Source: Scatophagus argus (lineage: Eukaryota > Chordata > Actinopteri > Scatophagidae). From it: a DNA stretch of 64,000 nucleotides. The stretch covers positions 17,077,950 to 17,141,949 of the forward strand of contig NC_058502.1 in assembly GCF_020382885.2 (NCBI RefSeq), written 5' to 3'. The notes beneath the pieces are model-generated. The model did not search any database. It was not told the DNA's origin and saw only the letters and a list, made by a program, of their open reading frames with translations. Below, in pieces: positions 38,331 through 64,000 of this stretch (positions are counted from its first letter, which is position 1; each line of letters starts with the position of its first letter). The position numbers were made by a program, and so were the translations under genes.

Positions 38331-39302
38331 ACCTCTGCTTGCGCCTGTTATGGCAACTCAAAGTGTGTCGTGCCCGTGGCCTTCCTGCTCATGAATGATT
38401 CACAGGCCTCTCTTGGCACGCACATGTCACTGATATGCCTCAGTATCAGATTACTAAAGATGAGCTGACATCCTGCAGTAGCTTTTTCAAGTCATTGAGT
38501 CTCTGGAGACCACACACAATCGAATGGCAGTTTTCCAACAAACTGGATTCAGTGAATTGAATGACCAATTATTTGTCCTGAGCACAGCGTCATTTAAAAT
38601 TTCATGAGACAAACTAATTTGTGAAGCTTCATTCTTTACTCTGAGAACAGTACTTCGACAGAACAATCCACCAACCTCCTTTTTCGGGAGTTTTCAACTC
38701 CATCTCAAGGTCTTAAACCAACAAATAAAGTTTGCCTTTGAGTTAAGATTATCGTGTACAAAATGTGCCTACAGTAATATTCAAGGATAATTAAAACAAT
38801 GAGTTGTACAATTTGCTGTTCATTGGAAGGCATTTGTTAATGACACTTTAAATAATTAATGCAATAGGTTAATTCTAAAACAAAATTTAAAATATAAAAC
38901 AATAATTCATAAATTCTCAAAGCTATCTGCGGTTGTTTGTAGTTAGATATTCACAATTTCGGTCGCATTTTTTAAAGCTAAAAATAAAATTCAAATATGA
39001 ACAGCCAGTGTTGCGTATCGCTACCCCCAGTGCTTGTACTTCCCATTACTGCAGAAGTGTAACTTTACACTCATCAAAAGTACTATTTCTGCGTGCGTAA
39101 AGACTGATTCGCTCCAACCAAACTACATGAACGTATCCGGATAACTTACGTAACAACATTCGTGCATAGCTCTTTTACGGCACTTCCCACCCAACGTGGG
39201 CTGTGGATGTGGCAGCAAAGCACCGCCAGTCTGGCTGATTACGTGTCTCCTGCAGTGCACTCTCAAGTGTAGTGGTTTGTTTTGTAGCGTTCACACTGTC
39301 AG
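38331..39302. promoter_or_regulatory. aldh18a1: Head-to-head intergenic region with non-coding exon 1 of aldh18a1
   Basis: The minus-strand TRIM starts at 38330 and aldh18a1 runs the other way, so the roughly 0.9 kb between them must hold both promoters. Sequence at about 39170-39302 is less AT-rich and ends in CAG followed by gtaagg (donor at 39303), which fits a 5' non-coding exon joined to the exon that begins at 39841. I see no firm TATA box. The transcription start is not determined. Confidence 0.5.
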
Positions 39303-39861
39303 GTAAGGAGGTATTTTTACAAAACACCTTCTGTTCATTTTGTTGAAACGAGGAAGCTAAGCTAGTCAGTGTGGTAGCTGACAGTAGCTAATGCTAGCTA
39401 ACGTCTGTTAGCCCCGGGTATTGACAATAGCAACCCTAGACATATAGCTACTGCTAGACTCCTTACCTAATTTGCAAACTTCAGTGGCTTCACATATGTT
39501 AGAGTTTATTTGTTGGAATAACACTTAATTCCTGGGGTTTTTCGCTGGCAATACAATATTTCTAAGGCAACACTAACTAATTCAAACTACTTCACATTTA
39601 CTGGGTCAGTGTGTCAAGTTCAGTTAACTTTCCAACACAGTGCTGATAACCCCATGGCGCATGATGAAACGCTTTCACGTGAGAATCAAATGAGTAATGT
39701 TCATTAATTTATTTTATGATGTTTTATTTTGTTTACATGTTAAGCTAACCGTGCGGTCTGTTTATCATATCCAAAAGCTGCTTATCTCAGATGAGGTTGT
39801 TGCACTGTTAATCTGACACTGGTTTGTGTGGTCATCACAGCTGTCCTCAAGTGTCAGTGCC

Positions 39862-45687
<5,826 letters not shown>

Positions 45688-46600
45688 GTGTCCAACCAAA
45701 GACTCATCAACAGGAGTCAAGATAACTGATGTCTGCAGAGTTTCTTTAAAGGTTTGTCTCTGTCAGTAGAACTTCAACTTTTTAGCTGCTGCTTCATCAC
45801 CTGTATTGATCCAATATGTTGGTGAAGGAAACTTGCATGCAGACCAGAAACAACATTTACTGGACAACCAAGTTTCTGGTTTTGTGAACCCGTGCATAAA
45901 CCTGCAAATCTTTTTTTTTTTTTTCCTTTTTTTGGCTAAATGCTAATCTCCTGAGAAAATTACTTCACTGAGGAAAATGTGTTGAAAAAGCTCTTGATAA
46001 AGCTGTGTGTATGTGACCGGTCTGAGCATTACCCAAACAATGCTCCTTTCCTTTGTAAGCTCATTTTTATGGTGACAGAAAAAAAATCTATTGCCCAGCT
46101 GTGATTTTTTTTAACTTATTTTTCTACGTACACACTCTCCATTGGTCTCTTTGTAATTTAGTCTAAATATTTGTGCAGGATCATGGTTCAGGTTTATTTT
46201 GCTGAACATCATCTTTGCACAGATGACAATAAATATTCTGTACAGTTCTTTATGATGGTTTTGATTTTGTACTACACATCACAAACTTATTACAAATTAA
46301 TTCCTTGCTAGCCTTGCACCTTTTATTTTCAACCGGAACATAACATTACCCGTAGTAAGTACTGTTCAAAGACTGAATAAAAGTAAACCGTTAAAATGGA
46401 TCATTTTGCTCTTGAAAATTCACACAAACCAACGTAACTACAGCACAGCTCTCTAGATATAAGAGGCCTGAAAGCTCCCATTTGTCTTCAACGCAGCACT
46501 AGTGACGTTTCGGGTGTGGGCGGGGTTGGAATCCAGCCTAACAGTACAGTACTTACCCGGACACTGCTAAACTCAGCTGTCACCTCTCTGGATCTTAAAC
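45688..46600 (+). promoter_or_regulatory. aldh18a1 3' UTR, then ate1 promoter region
   Basis: After the aldh18a1 stop, AATAAA occurs at 46228-46233. Only about 370 bp remain before the ate1 start codon. This short tail contains gtgacgtttcgg (CRE-like) and gtgggcggggttgg (GC box) at about 46501-46530, as in TATA-less housekeeping promoters. The two genes run head to tail. Promoter elements are suggested by motif only. Confidence 0.5.
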
Positions 46601-56210
<9,610 letters not shown>

Positions 56211-58864
56211 GTGAGCAAAAACATGAAGTAGGTACTTTCTTTTGGCGTTTTATGTTTTAGGACTTGGAGAAAACATTAGCTTATTGAGATGATTCCAGCT
56301 ATCATTAAATAATAGTGTTTTTGGTTGAGATTTCTGTCTCTGTAACGTTTGGATTCACTTAGCTTCAAACTTTGGTCTCATACAGCCCTCTTCCCTAGCT
56401 CCAGTGACTTCACCAAGTGTTTATGTGTGCGGAGAGGATAGCTGGCCAGAGCAGAGTGGAAAAACCACCTCTTCCCAGTTTGAATTCCTCCAAATGACAG
56501 GCACACCACACAAACTGGGTCGCGTTACCCTGATGATGACATTAAAACCACAGCTCACAGCTCAGCCGGTATGAGACGACATGGAAATGAACTTTTGGCA
56601 GGGGTAGGGAACAATGTTGAAAGGTCCCGGTGAAGGCCCCAAGCAGAGTTTGGTAGAGTGATGTCAGTCTTGGTCTTGACCACAATTTGATGAACCAGGC
56701 AGTGTCTTTCTCTTGACTGTAGACCCCCTGATAATAGAATAAGAATAAGAATTAAGAATAACAATTTCCCTAATTTGTCCCTCAGTGGGGAAATTTGCGG
56801 CAAGACCTCTTCCTAACAGCTCTTTTCTGTTGGATTAATTTGTTTGCCTGCGATTATCTTTCAATTTCACTAAGTGGGCATCAGCACAAGGTCATCCTTC
56901 GCGAATGAATGATCATATTATTTAGAGACATTTCTGTTTGGCCCATTTAACAGTGCATTAACATGTGGCATGCTCTGCATCAGACTTGTGGCTAAAGGAC
57001 AATTTGGGTGATAAGCAGTTTAGTCTGCCTGATTCTTGGGCTTCTGTTGACTAAGATGCAGGCTTAACAGCAGCACTACAAGATAGATGTTTTACATCAG
57101 ACCATTTAAATCCAGTCTGGCTTATTTTCATCGATAACACATCTGTTAAAGATATCGCACTGCTTGACTGATCAGAATACTCAGCAGAATACATAGGATA
57201 TTTTTGAAAGGAAATGCAAACAGAGAAATTTGGTGACTAAGCGTGTCTTTGCTTTGTCATTGGCTCACTTTTGCTTACTGAGACATTACTCAGTTTCCAG
57301 TCACCTCTGTTCTGGCCTTAAATGCTGCTGTTGTTCCATTGGCCACAACCAGGGGTCAGTGTGAGAACATAATTCAGAGCCCCTCAGGCACCTCAGGAAA
57401 GTGTGGAACTGTTCACCAACCATCCCCCTCTTGAGCCTTGTGTGCTGTCTGCATACTTTTCTTATATTTTCATAGCCTTTCTTTTGAATCTACTGTTGCT
57501 GGCACTCAATGGATCAGCAGTCAGATGTCTCCTCTACTAGGTTACTTTACAATGGTATGCTGAACGTTCTCGAAGATCCAGGATCAGAACGACATCTCTT
57601 TGGAAAACCATAATCTTTCCTCTTTAATTAAAGTTAAACTAAAGCCACTGAAACTGTGAGGCTTTATTTGAACATTCTTAAAGGGGTCGAGTGTTGGTGT
57701 TAAATTTCAAGGTTGTTATGAGAATTGTTAAAATTTCATTTCCATGCTGTCCAATATCTGCTACAGTGTTGGTTTACCAAAAGGATTTCTGCTTATTAAA
57801 ATATAATAGATTTTGAACAAAATTAATAAGGCTGAACTTCGGCATTGCCCTTTTATGTAAGAGGCCCAACTTCTCTGTTTGACTAAAGGATAAATGCCAA
57901 ATGTTCATATGAGAGAAACTCTCTTACATCCAACTCAAACAAACATCAGGTTCAATTCCTCTATCCTGTCAGTCCAGAGGATTCATATGGCACAGCCACT
58001 GTGGCCAACAAAAGCTTCCAAGCAAAGACACGGTTAATTAAATGGGGCCAGAGGATGGGGAAGATGATTTCTTGTATTAGTTTGTGTGACACTGACAACT
58101 CTCAGACAGTTTTTCTTTCCACAAATCTTTCTGTCACAGGCTTCTTCTGACCCTTCATGTTGAGACTGATTTATAGCACTGCAGACATTTGTAGGCATCT
58201 TTTTTGTATATGAATTGCTTAACTTACTTATTCAATTTTGTTTGTTCTCATATTTATATGGGATATGTTAGCTGAATATTTTAAAAGTAAAATTTTATAT
58301 TATATATACTTAATAATATTAGAATTAATTAGAATTAATAACAGACACAAAGAAATTTTGACAATGAGCCATACCTTAGTTTTGCTTAAAAGAAGTTTGA
58401 CTGAGCCATAAACTGAGTGCAATTGAAAAATGAGCTTGTCAGTACTCTCTGGTAGAGAAATTGTTTTAAATTACTGTGCTGTTTGTTTTGTTACTTATTG
58501 GCTCGCAGATACACGGATAGTGATATATCTGCAGTGAGCTAATATCTTATAATAATTTGTCCACAAATATACACGGACGAGTCATCAAAGAGAAGGATGA
58601 ATAATGACCGAAATATTAAATAGCAACAACTTCACCTGAAACTCCTGTTCATTCAACCGTAACAAAAAGCTCACTCTAATTTCTGTTTGGTATTACGATT
58701 AAGAACTAAACATCAGTTTCAGATAACATGGTGAAGCACTGAAATGGGCTCATATACACAATATGAATAGTAAATGGAAAGTAAATGGAAAGGATTATTA
58801 CCTCTTATGAGAACCTCTTTGAGTACTTCAGAGTTTTCTATTACAGCAAATGCTTGTTCTCTTT
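56211..58864. other. ate1: ate1 intron upstream of the DIRS insertion
   Basis: AT-rich intron sequence. I looked for the next ate1 exon and found none, so the rest of the gene should lie beyond the retrotransposon and beyond the window. A minus-strand LINE-tail-like fragment lies at about 56735-56805. Confidence 0.5.
56735..56805 (-). repeat. LINE 3' tail-like fragment, minus strand
   Basis: Read on the minus strand it has a 'gggacaaattagggaaatt' type of stretch and ends in repeated attctt units. It resembles the tail at 50340-50405 and is probably an old truncated retroposon. Confidence 0.45.
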
Positions 58865-59345
58865 CATAATATTTCGCTCGATGTCTCACTATGGGATGCA
58901 CGCCTCGCTGCAGACCTCAGAAGCATCAATCTCATTACGCCAATCCTGATTGGCTGGTGAAACGTGTCCGTCCGCCCCAGGTAGTACCATCTACCTTAAA
59001 TAGTTCATGCGGACGGCAACACGTTATTCAAACACCTCTTCTCACTCGGAGCATATCTCGTGTCCTGGGCTAGCTAGCTTAACTGTCCACAGACGGATCT
59101 TATTTAGCCTCTGTCGCCGGGCGCTACCTAGCTTTGGACATTTTATTTGCTTCGGCGGTCACACCAGATCGCTCTTCTGTGCTTTTCTCGCCCCACCACG
59201 GTCTGGTTAGCACTGTCCTGGACGCCCCACCACGGCTGTTCAAGTTTCCGAGCGCTAGCACACCAGCTATTCCCTCGGTTTTTTCTTCAGAGTAGCACAC
59301 CAGCTACCCACCTCTACTCCCTGCCTGCACACCAGCTCGTGAGGA
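58865..59345 (+). promoter_or_regulatory. DIRS left terminal/leader region
   Basis: About 0.5 kb from the composition break to the ORF1 start. It begins near 'cgatgtctcactatgggatg' at 58878 and contains a TATA-like ttaaatag near 58995. The leader also has several cacaccagct phrases (59258-59337). DIRS elements carry promoter sequence in the left inverted terminal repeat; whether this is the repeat cannot be checked without the right end. Confidence 0.5.
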
Positions 59346-60875
59346 ATGGAGGCTAGAACCCCTCACACCAGAGGACACGGAGACTCTGAGGCCCGTCCCT
59401 GTCGCTGTGGGAATAAGATATCGAGCAGGGACCCACACCAGGTCTGCTCGAGCTGCCTAGGGCTGGAACATGCCCGGCTGGCTATCGACGTCCCCGGCTC
59501 GTGTCAACACTGTGCGGTGTTCACGACTAAGAGTCTCCGCAGACGGCTAGCCCGCCAGGCTAGCTTGTCTGGACATGACCCCTATCTCCCTTCCGACGGC
59601 GCCGCCGTCGAGGGCGGAAAGGAGAGGGAGGTCGCGGCGGCGGCTTCTGAGGCTAGCGTCAGCTGGGGCTCCCAGCTCGACCTAGCGGACCCCCCGCAGG
59701 AGGAAGACGTCCTGTTGTTGGACTATGGGGACGATGAAGATGGCGACTCAGTGCCCCTCATATCAGAGGATGAAGACGAGGACGACATCTTCATGACTCC
59801 GGTTCGGGCTGCAAAGCCCGCGACTTCCGTCGCCTCTCGGGATAGAGATGAGAGCAGCACACCAGCTTCTCCCCTCCCCAGCTCGGACATGCTCGACGTG
59901 TGCAAACGCGCTGCTGCCCGGCTGTCCATCCCCTGGCCTGCTGTCGTAGCTGAGACCTCCAGATCCCGCTACGAAGGGAAGAAATTGCCCTTGGCCAAGA
60001 GCGCGACAAAGCAACTTGTCCCCGTCTTCCCAGAACTGCTGGATGAGGTCGCGTGCTCATGGAGAGACCGCCCTTACAGCAGTAGGAGCCCGATCCCCGG
60101 GGCCTCGTCCCTCGACTGTGAGGCGATGGAGAGCCTGGGTCTGCTCCGCATGCCTCCGATGGAGCCACTCGTCGCAGCGCACCTTCACCCTCAGCTGTCG
60201 GCGTTGTCCTCCAGGAGTCCCAGCCTGCCGTCCAAGTCCGACCGTTTTCAGTCAGCCCTGACTGAAAAGGCGTACAAGGCGGTAGCGGTTTCAACCAGAG
60301 CGCTCAATGTCCTCTCCCTGCTCACGGCTTATCAGGCTGAGTTATGCGAGGATTTTGGGCAAACTCAGGACCCAGCTGCGTGGGAGGAGATCCCGGTCAT
60401 CACTGACTTGTGTCTCCGCGTCCAACGCTGCGCGGTCCGGGCCACGGGAAAGGCGCTGGGGACTATGGTTCTGCAGGAACGTGCACGGTGGCTTAACCTC
60501 ACCAACCTGTCAGACCGGGAGAAGGATGACATCCTGGATATGCCCGTTGTCCCGGAGGGGATTTTTGGTTCCGCGTTGCACTCCATGCAACGGCGGTGTG
60601 AAGCCAAAAAGAAAGAGGATGAAGCTCTCCGGCTTTGTCTCCCACGTAAACCCCCAGCTCCCTCGCCACCTGCGCAGCGTAAAAGTCTAGCGCAGGCTGC
60701 TTCCCAGGTTTCGCAGTTTAAAATCCCTAAGCAGCCGAAACCTCAGCTCGCCCCGACCCTCCCGCCCGGTCGGACCAGCTGGCCCAGGAAATCCGCAACC
60801 CCGGTCACAGCTCCGCCGGCTCAGCCCGCGCGAGCTGCCCACGACCAGGTCAGGAAAAAGAAGAGAGCGGCCTGA
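59346..60875 (+). CDS. DIRS ORF1, Gag-like protein
   Basis: A 509-residue open frame. Near the N-terminus it has paired Cys motifs (CRCG, CSSCLGLEHA, CQHC at about residues 18-60), the pattern I associate with DIRS ORF1 proteins. An acidic stretch follows (DYGDDEDGD, SEDEDEDD around residues 126-150), then a long Ala/Pro/Ser-rich middle and a basic end (RKKKRAA). It is the presumed nucleic-acid-binding structural protein. The stop at 60873-60875 is 22 nt before the ORF2 ATG. Confidence 0.8.
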   Translation: MEARTPHTRGHGDSEARPCRCGNKISSRDPHQVCSSCLGLEHARLAIDVPGSCQHCAVFTTKSLRRRLARQASLSGHDPYLPSDGAAVEGGKEREVAAAASEASVSWGSQLDLADPPQEEDVLLLDYGDDEDGDSVPLISEDEDEDDIFMTPVRAAKPATSVASRDRDESSTPASPLPSSDMLDVCKRAAARLSIPWPAVVAETSRSRYEGKKLPLAKSATKQLVPVFPELLDEVACSWRDRPYSSRSPIPGASSLDCEAMESLGLLRMPPMEPLVAAHLHPQLSALSSRSPSLPSKSDRFQSALTEKAYKAVAVSTRALNVLSLLTAYQAELCEDFGQTQDPAAWEEIPVITDLCLRVQRCAVRATGKALGTMVLQERARWLNLTNLSDREKDDILDMPVVPEGIFGSALHSMQRRCEAKKKEDEALRLCLPRKPPAPSPPAQRKSLAQAASQVSQFKIPKQPKPQLAPTLPPGRTSWPRKSATPVTAPPAQPARAAHDQVRKKKRAA

Positions 60876-60897
60876 TACACCTCTCTCTCCACCGGTG

Positions 60898-63255
60898 ATG
60901 CAGCTAGCTGTTCCTCGTTCACTAGCTCCGCCAGTTCGGCTTTTCAGCGTGCTCCGGGCCCACCACGCCCCCATCTCCCGGCTGCCACGGACCGTGCCAG
61001 AGTTATCCGGGAGACACGGACATTTGACGGCAGAAAGTTCAGTTCCCTCATGTCCACAAGCACGCACAATCACACATCTTTTCCCAGAGAAAATAAAATG
61101 TGTCCCGCTGCCGCATCCAGGCCGAGTGCCGAGGGCGCAGCTAATAAAAACAAAACAAAATGTCGAACCCAAAATGAACAGCGCGGTGGTGGCACCCGCT
61201 GTCCCGCCTCGGCGAGAAGCCACGGTTTTCCCCGGGGCGGGGGAAGTGTCGGCCCCGCCGCTGCGCTGTCCTCCCGGGCAGAAATGTTCAGCGACACCCG
61301 GGAGCCATGTCACTGTTCCTCCAGCAGAGGGCACCACCGCACCGCGGCTGGAGCCTCTTATGCTGGAGAAGCTGCGATATGCATCCACTCTCTCCTCCAA
61401 ATGGGAGAGATGGGCCGCGTTCGCAGCCCCATCCTGGGTGTTAAAGACGATCTCGAGGGGATACAGGCTGCAGTTTGCCGCTGTTCCCCCGCGCTTCGCC
61501 GGTATAATACACTCCCAGGCTCAGGGAGAGTCAGCTCGCGTTTTACAGGAGGAAATCGTCTCACTGTTGAACAAAGGAGCAATTTGTGTCGTACCTCCCG
61601 CACAGTGTCAGAGCGGTTTTTACTCCAGGTATTTTCTGGTCCCCAAACGGGGGGGGAGCGGTATTCGCCCTATCCTGGATCTACGTGCTCTGAACAGACA
61701 TCTCAGGAAATACAAGTTCAGGATGCTAACGCACGCATCCCTGTTGCGTCTTGTGCGTCAGAGCGATTGGTTCACTTCTGTCGATCTGAAAGACGCGTAT
61801 TTCCACATCCCGATTTATCCTCCCCACAGAAAGTATCTGAGGTTTGCTTTCCAGGGGATCTGTTACGAGTACCGCGTGCTCCCTTTCGGTCTGTCTTTGA
61901 GTCCCAGGGTGTTTGTGCGGTGCACGGAAGCGGCGATAGCCCCGCTGAGACGGCAGGGCATCCGCTTGGCCACATACCTGGACGACTGGCTGCTGCTAGC
62001 TCAGTCGGAGCAGGAGGCCAGGACGCACACGCGTATTCTCATACGACACCTGTCCGATCTGGGTTTTGTTATAAACTCGGAAAAGAGCATGTTGTCTCCG
62101 ACACAGAGCATAATCTTTCTGGGTTTATCTCTGGACTCGGTGACTTTCACAGCGCGCCTCTCGGCGGACCGAGTGAAAGTTTTCAGGGCATGTCTAGCGC
62201 TCTTTCATCCAGGCAAATCTGTTCAGTTCAGATTATGTCTTCGGTTACTCGGGCTGATGGCGTCTGCCATTCACGTAGTCCATCTGGGTCGGCTCCACAT
62301 GAGGGAATTCCAGCTTTGGGTGGCCTCATGCGGGCTAGATCCCGTGCGTCATGGCGCACGGAGAGTGCTGATCACACCGGAGTGCGCCAGGACGCTGCGC
62401 CACTGGCGAGCTCCGTCCTTTCTGACCCGCGGCGTGCCTATGGGTTCCGTCCTGTCCAGGAAGGTGGTCACTACGGACGCCAGCCTGACGGGTTGGGGCG
62501 GCATTCACGAGGGTCGGTCTGTGAGGGGCCGCTGGAGTGTGAGCCTCCGTCGCTCTCACATAAATTTTCTGGAACTTTCAGCGGTGTTCCTCTCCCTGAA
62601 ACATTTTCTTCCGTCTCTTATGGGTCATCATGTCCTGGTGAGAACGGACAATACGACGACGGTGGCGTATATCAACCGTCAGGGGGGATTACGCTCCCGT
62701 CAGTTACACATGCTGGCACGCAGACTGATCCTGTGGAGCTGCGGTCGTCTCCTCTCGCTGAGAGCGACGCACGTCCCGGGAGTCCTGAACACGGGAGCGG
62801 ACCTGTTGTCCAGGGGCGCGCCAGTATACGGGGAGTGGACTCTACACCCGGATATTGTGGAACAGATATGGGCTCGTTTCGGTCGGGCCGTGGTGGATCT
62901 GTTCGCGTCGAGAGACAACGCGCAGTGCGCGCTGTTTTACTCTCTGCGCAGCGCGGATGCTCCTCTCGGGGTAGACGCACTAGCGCACGTCTGGCCGCAC
63001 GAGCGTCTGTACGCATTCCCCCCCCTGGCCCTGATACCACCCACTCTGTCCAGAGTGAGAGAGCACGGCCACGCGCTGATTTTGATAGCTCCGCATTGGC
63101 CTGCGATGCACTGGCTAGCGGAGATATATCAGTTGATGTGCGCTCAGCCCTGGCAGCTCCCGCTGCGCAGGGACCTGCTATCGCAGGGGGGAGGGACTGT
63201 TTTCCACCCGCACCCGGAACGCCTGGCACTGTGGGCTTGGCCCCTGAGTGGCTAA
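60898..63255 (+). CDS. DIRS ORF2: reverse transcriptase / RNase H / Dam-like methyltransferase
   Basis: About 785 residues from ATG at 60898. RT motifs include RPILDLRALNRHLRK, SVDLKDAYFHIPI, the LPFGLSLSPRVF block and the catalytic YLDD (LATYLDDWLLL). The RNase H part shows TTDASLTGWGG, LELSAVFLSLKHF, VRTDNTTTVAYIN and NTGADLLSRG, which supply the acidic catalytic set. The C-terminal part has VDLFASRDNAQ and LIAPHWPAMHW, matching the Dam-like methyltransferase domain typical of DIRS elements. The frame is uninterrupted. The last 64 nt after 63192 overlap the recombinase frame. Confidence 0.9.
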   Translation: MQLAVPRSLAPPVRLFSVLRAHHAPISRLPRTVPELSGRHGHLTAESSVPSCPQARTITHLFPEKIKCVPLPHPGRVPRAQLIKTKQNVEPKMNSAVVAPAVPPRREATVFPGAGEVSAPPLRCPPGQKCSATPGSHVTVPPAEGTTAPRLEPLMLEKLRYASTLSSKWERWAAFAAPSWVLKTISRGYRLQFAAVPPRFAGIIHSQAQGESARVLQEEIVSLLNKGAICVVPPAQCQSGFYSRYFLVPKRGGSGIRPILDLRALNRHLRKYKFRMLTHASLLRLVRQSDWFTSVDLKDAYFHIPIYPPHRKYLRFAFQGICYEYRVLPFGLSLSPRVFVRCTEAAIAPLRRQGIRLATYLDDWLLLAQSEQEARTHTRILIRHLSDLGFVINSEKSMLSPTQSIIFLGLSLDSVTFTARLSADRVKVFRACLALFHPGKSVQFRLCLRLLGLMASAIHVVHLGRLHMREFQLWVASCGLDPVRHGARRVLITPECARTLRHWRAPSFLTRGVPMGSVLSRKVVTTDASLTGWGGIHEGRSVRGRWSVSLRRSHINFLELSAVFLSLKHFLPSLMGHHVLVRTDNTTTVAYINRQGGLRSRQLHMLARRLILWSCGRLLSLRATHVPGVLNTGADLLSRGAPVYGEWTLHPDIVEQIWARFGRAVVDLFASRDNAQCALFYSLRSADAPLGVDALAHVWPHERLYAFPPLALIPPTLSRVREHGHALILIAPHWPAMHWLAEIYQLMCAQPWQLPLRRDLLSQGGGTVFHPHPERLALWAWPLSG
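63186..63192 (+). promoter_or_regulatory. Candidate -1 ribosomal frameshift heptamer G GGG GGA
   Basis: In ORF2 phase the codons are CAG GGG GGA, so the heptamer fits X XXY YYZ. Slipping back one base enters exactly the frame that stays open through the recombinase to the window end. Function is inferred. Confidence 0.5.
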
Positions 63256-64000
63256 ATCTGTCAGCTGTGGGTCTTCCACAGCGGGTGATTTCCACCATAC
63301 AAAGTGCTCGAGCCTCCTCCACTAGGTCTCTGTATGACTGTAAGTGGAGAGTGTTTGAGGGGTGGTGTCATAAAAACGGCCACATTCCTTTTCAGTGTCC
63401 GGTAGGAGTGATTTTGTCATTCTTGCAGGACCTGATTGACAAACGGAAAGCATTCTCCACAGTTAAAGTGTACTTGGCGGCTATCGCCGCTTGTCATGTG
63501 GGGTTTGGGAAGAAAACAGCGAGCCAGCATCCGCTGGTTTGCCGTTTTATGAAGGGAGCGCGCAGGCTTCTCCCCGTGTCCAGACCGCTGGTACCACCAT
63601 GGGATCTGGCTGTGGTTTTGGAGGGGCTTAAGGGCCCCCCCTTTGAGCCACTGGAGGGGGCAGACTTGAAACACGTGTCTCTCAAGACAGTGTTATTGCT
63701 GGCTCTGGCTTCGGCTAAACGGGTTAGTGACATACATGCGCTTTCGGTGCATCCCTCTTGCACCCAGCTCTTTCCTGGGGATGTGAGGATGATTTTGAAG
63801 CCCAACCCGGCTTTTGTGCCTAAGGTGGTGGGCTCATGCTCTCCTATTGACCTTGTGGCTTTTGCTACCCCACCAGGTGAGCAGCGGTCGCATGCGTTAT
63901 GTCCAGTCCGTGCAGTGCGCACATACATGGAGAGGACGAGGGGTGTCAGGAGGAGCGAACAGCTGTTCGTCTCCTGGGCTAACCCTCATAAGGGGAAACC
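63192..64000 (+). CDS. DIRS tyrosine recombinase (partial, runs off the window)
   Basis: Frame -1 relative to ORF2, open from well before 63192 to 64000. It encodes the N-terminal core-binding part (YDCKWRVFEGWCHKNGH, VILSFLQDLIDKRKAFSTVK) and the start of the catalytic domain (LLLALASAKRVSDIHAL), whose Arg in AKRVSDI matches the first catalytic Arg of tyrosine recombinases. The H-x-x-R and Tyr boxes lie beyond the window. No in-frame ATG was found before about 63548, deep in the domain, so expression needs frameshifting, a non-AUG start or another device. Confidence 0.82.

Larger units (their letters stand above)
58865..64000 (+). mobile_element. DIRS-type tyrosine-recombinase retrotransposon, cut by window end
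   Basis: Composition switches from AT-rich intron to GC- and CpG-rich sequence near 58865-58900. From there come a leader, ORF1 (Gag-like), ORF2 (reverse transcriptase, RNase H, Dam-like methyltransferase) and an overlapping frame for a tyrosine recombinase. This order is the hallmark of DIRS elements, which integrate with a recombinase instead of a DDE integrase. All three frames are open with no internal stop, so the copy looks young. It is in sense with ate1 and, if ate1 continues downstream, lies in its intron. The left border is inferred from composition. The right part, including the terminal repeats, is outside the window. Confidence 0.88.

Noticed and set aside
60687..63322. Long antisense open frames inside the DIRS element (237 and 216 codons)
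   Set aside because: They shadow GC-rich ORF2 and have no recognisable motif. High GC lowers stop-codon density, so chance antisense frames are expected.

Overview
The window is vertebrate genomic DNA, almost certainly from a spiny-rayed teleost fish. Small exons with GT-AG introns are spread through AT-rich sequence, dinucleotide and tetranucleotide microsatellites are dense, and several repeats look like common teleost interspersed families. The recognisable genes are single-copy vertebrate genes whose human counterparts lie on chromosome 10q (ABLIM1, HABP2, ALDH18A1, ATE1). All exon boundaries below were placed by eye from splice signals, reading-frame phase and remembered family sequence. 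No alignment was run.

Layout. (1) 1-24.6 kb, + strand: the 3' part of ablim1. It has 24 coding exons that join without a phase conflict into about 758 codons: four LIM domains, a long linker and a C-terminal villin headpiece, ending at 23749. The first exon(s) lie upstream of the window. (2) 26.5-28.1 kb, + strand: the coiled-coil and PRY/SPRY part of a TRIM-type gene with no RING/B-box exon in the window. (3) 29.7-34.4 kb, + strand: habp2, a secreted trypsin-like protease with signal peptide, His-rich and acidic segments, three EGF domains, a kringle and a Pro/Thr-rich linker. A 5'-truncated LINE sits in the intron just before the kringle. (4) 36.2-38.3 kb, - strand: a TRIM gene with RING, B-boxes, coiled coil and SPRY. 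The phase of its last intron does not fit. (5) 39.2-46.2 kb, + strand: a complete aldh18a1 (P5CS), with a non-coding first exon and 16 coding exons, about 778 aa. It keeps the tandem splice donor that produces the long and short isoforms in mammals. (6) 46.6 kb to beyond the end, + strand: the first six exons (260 codons) of ate1. Its seventh intron contains at least 5 kb of an apparently intact DIRS-type (tyrosine-recombinase) retrotransposon, cut by the window edge.

How the genes relate. The neighbours look syntenic rather than functionally linked: actin cytoskeleton (ablim1), putative ubiquitin ligases or relatives (TRIMs), extracellular proteolysis (habp2), mitochondrial proline/ornithine synthesis (aldh18a1) and N-degron arginylation (ate1). 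The two TRIM genes flank habp2 in convergent orientation.

I found no convincing wholly new system. The points most worth following up are: the intact DIRS element with a perfect -1 slippery heptamer exactly where the RT frame could pass to the recombinase frame; the tandem donor of aldh18a1; the 8-nt microexon, GC-AG intron and TG-repeat splice acceptor of ablim1; a LINE tail that almost touches the kringle exon of habp2; the phase break in the minus-strand TRIM; and a perfect 73-bp fold-back element in aldh18a1.
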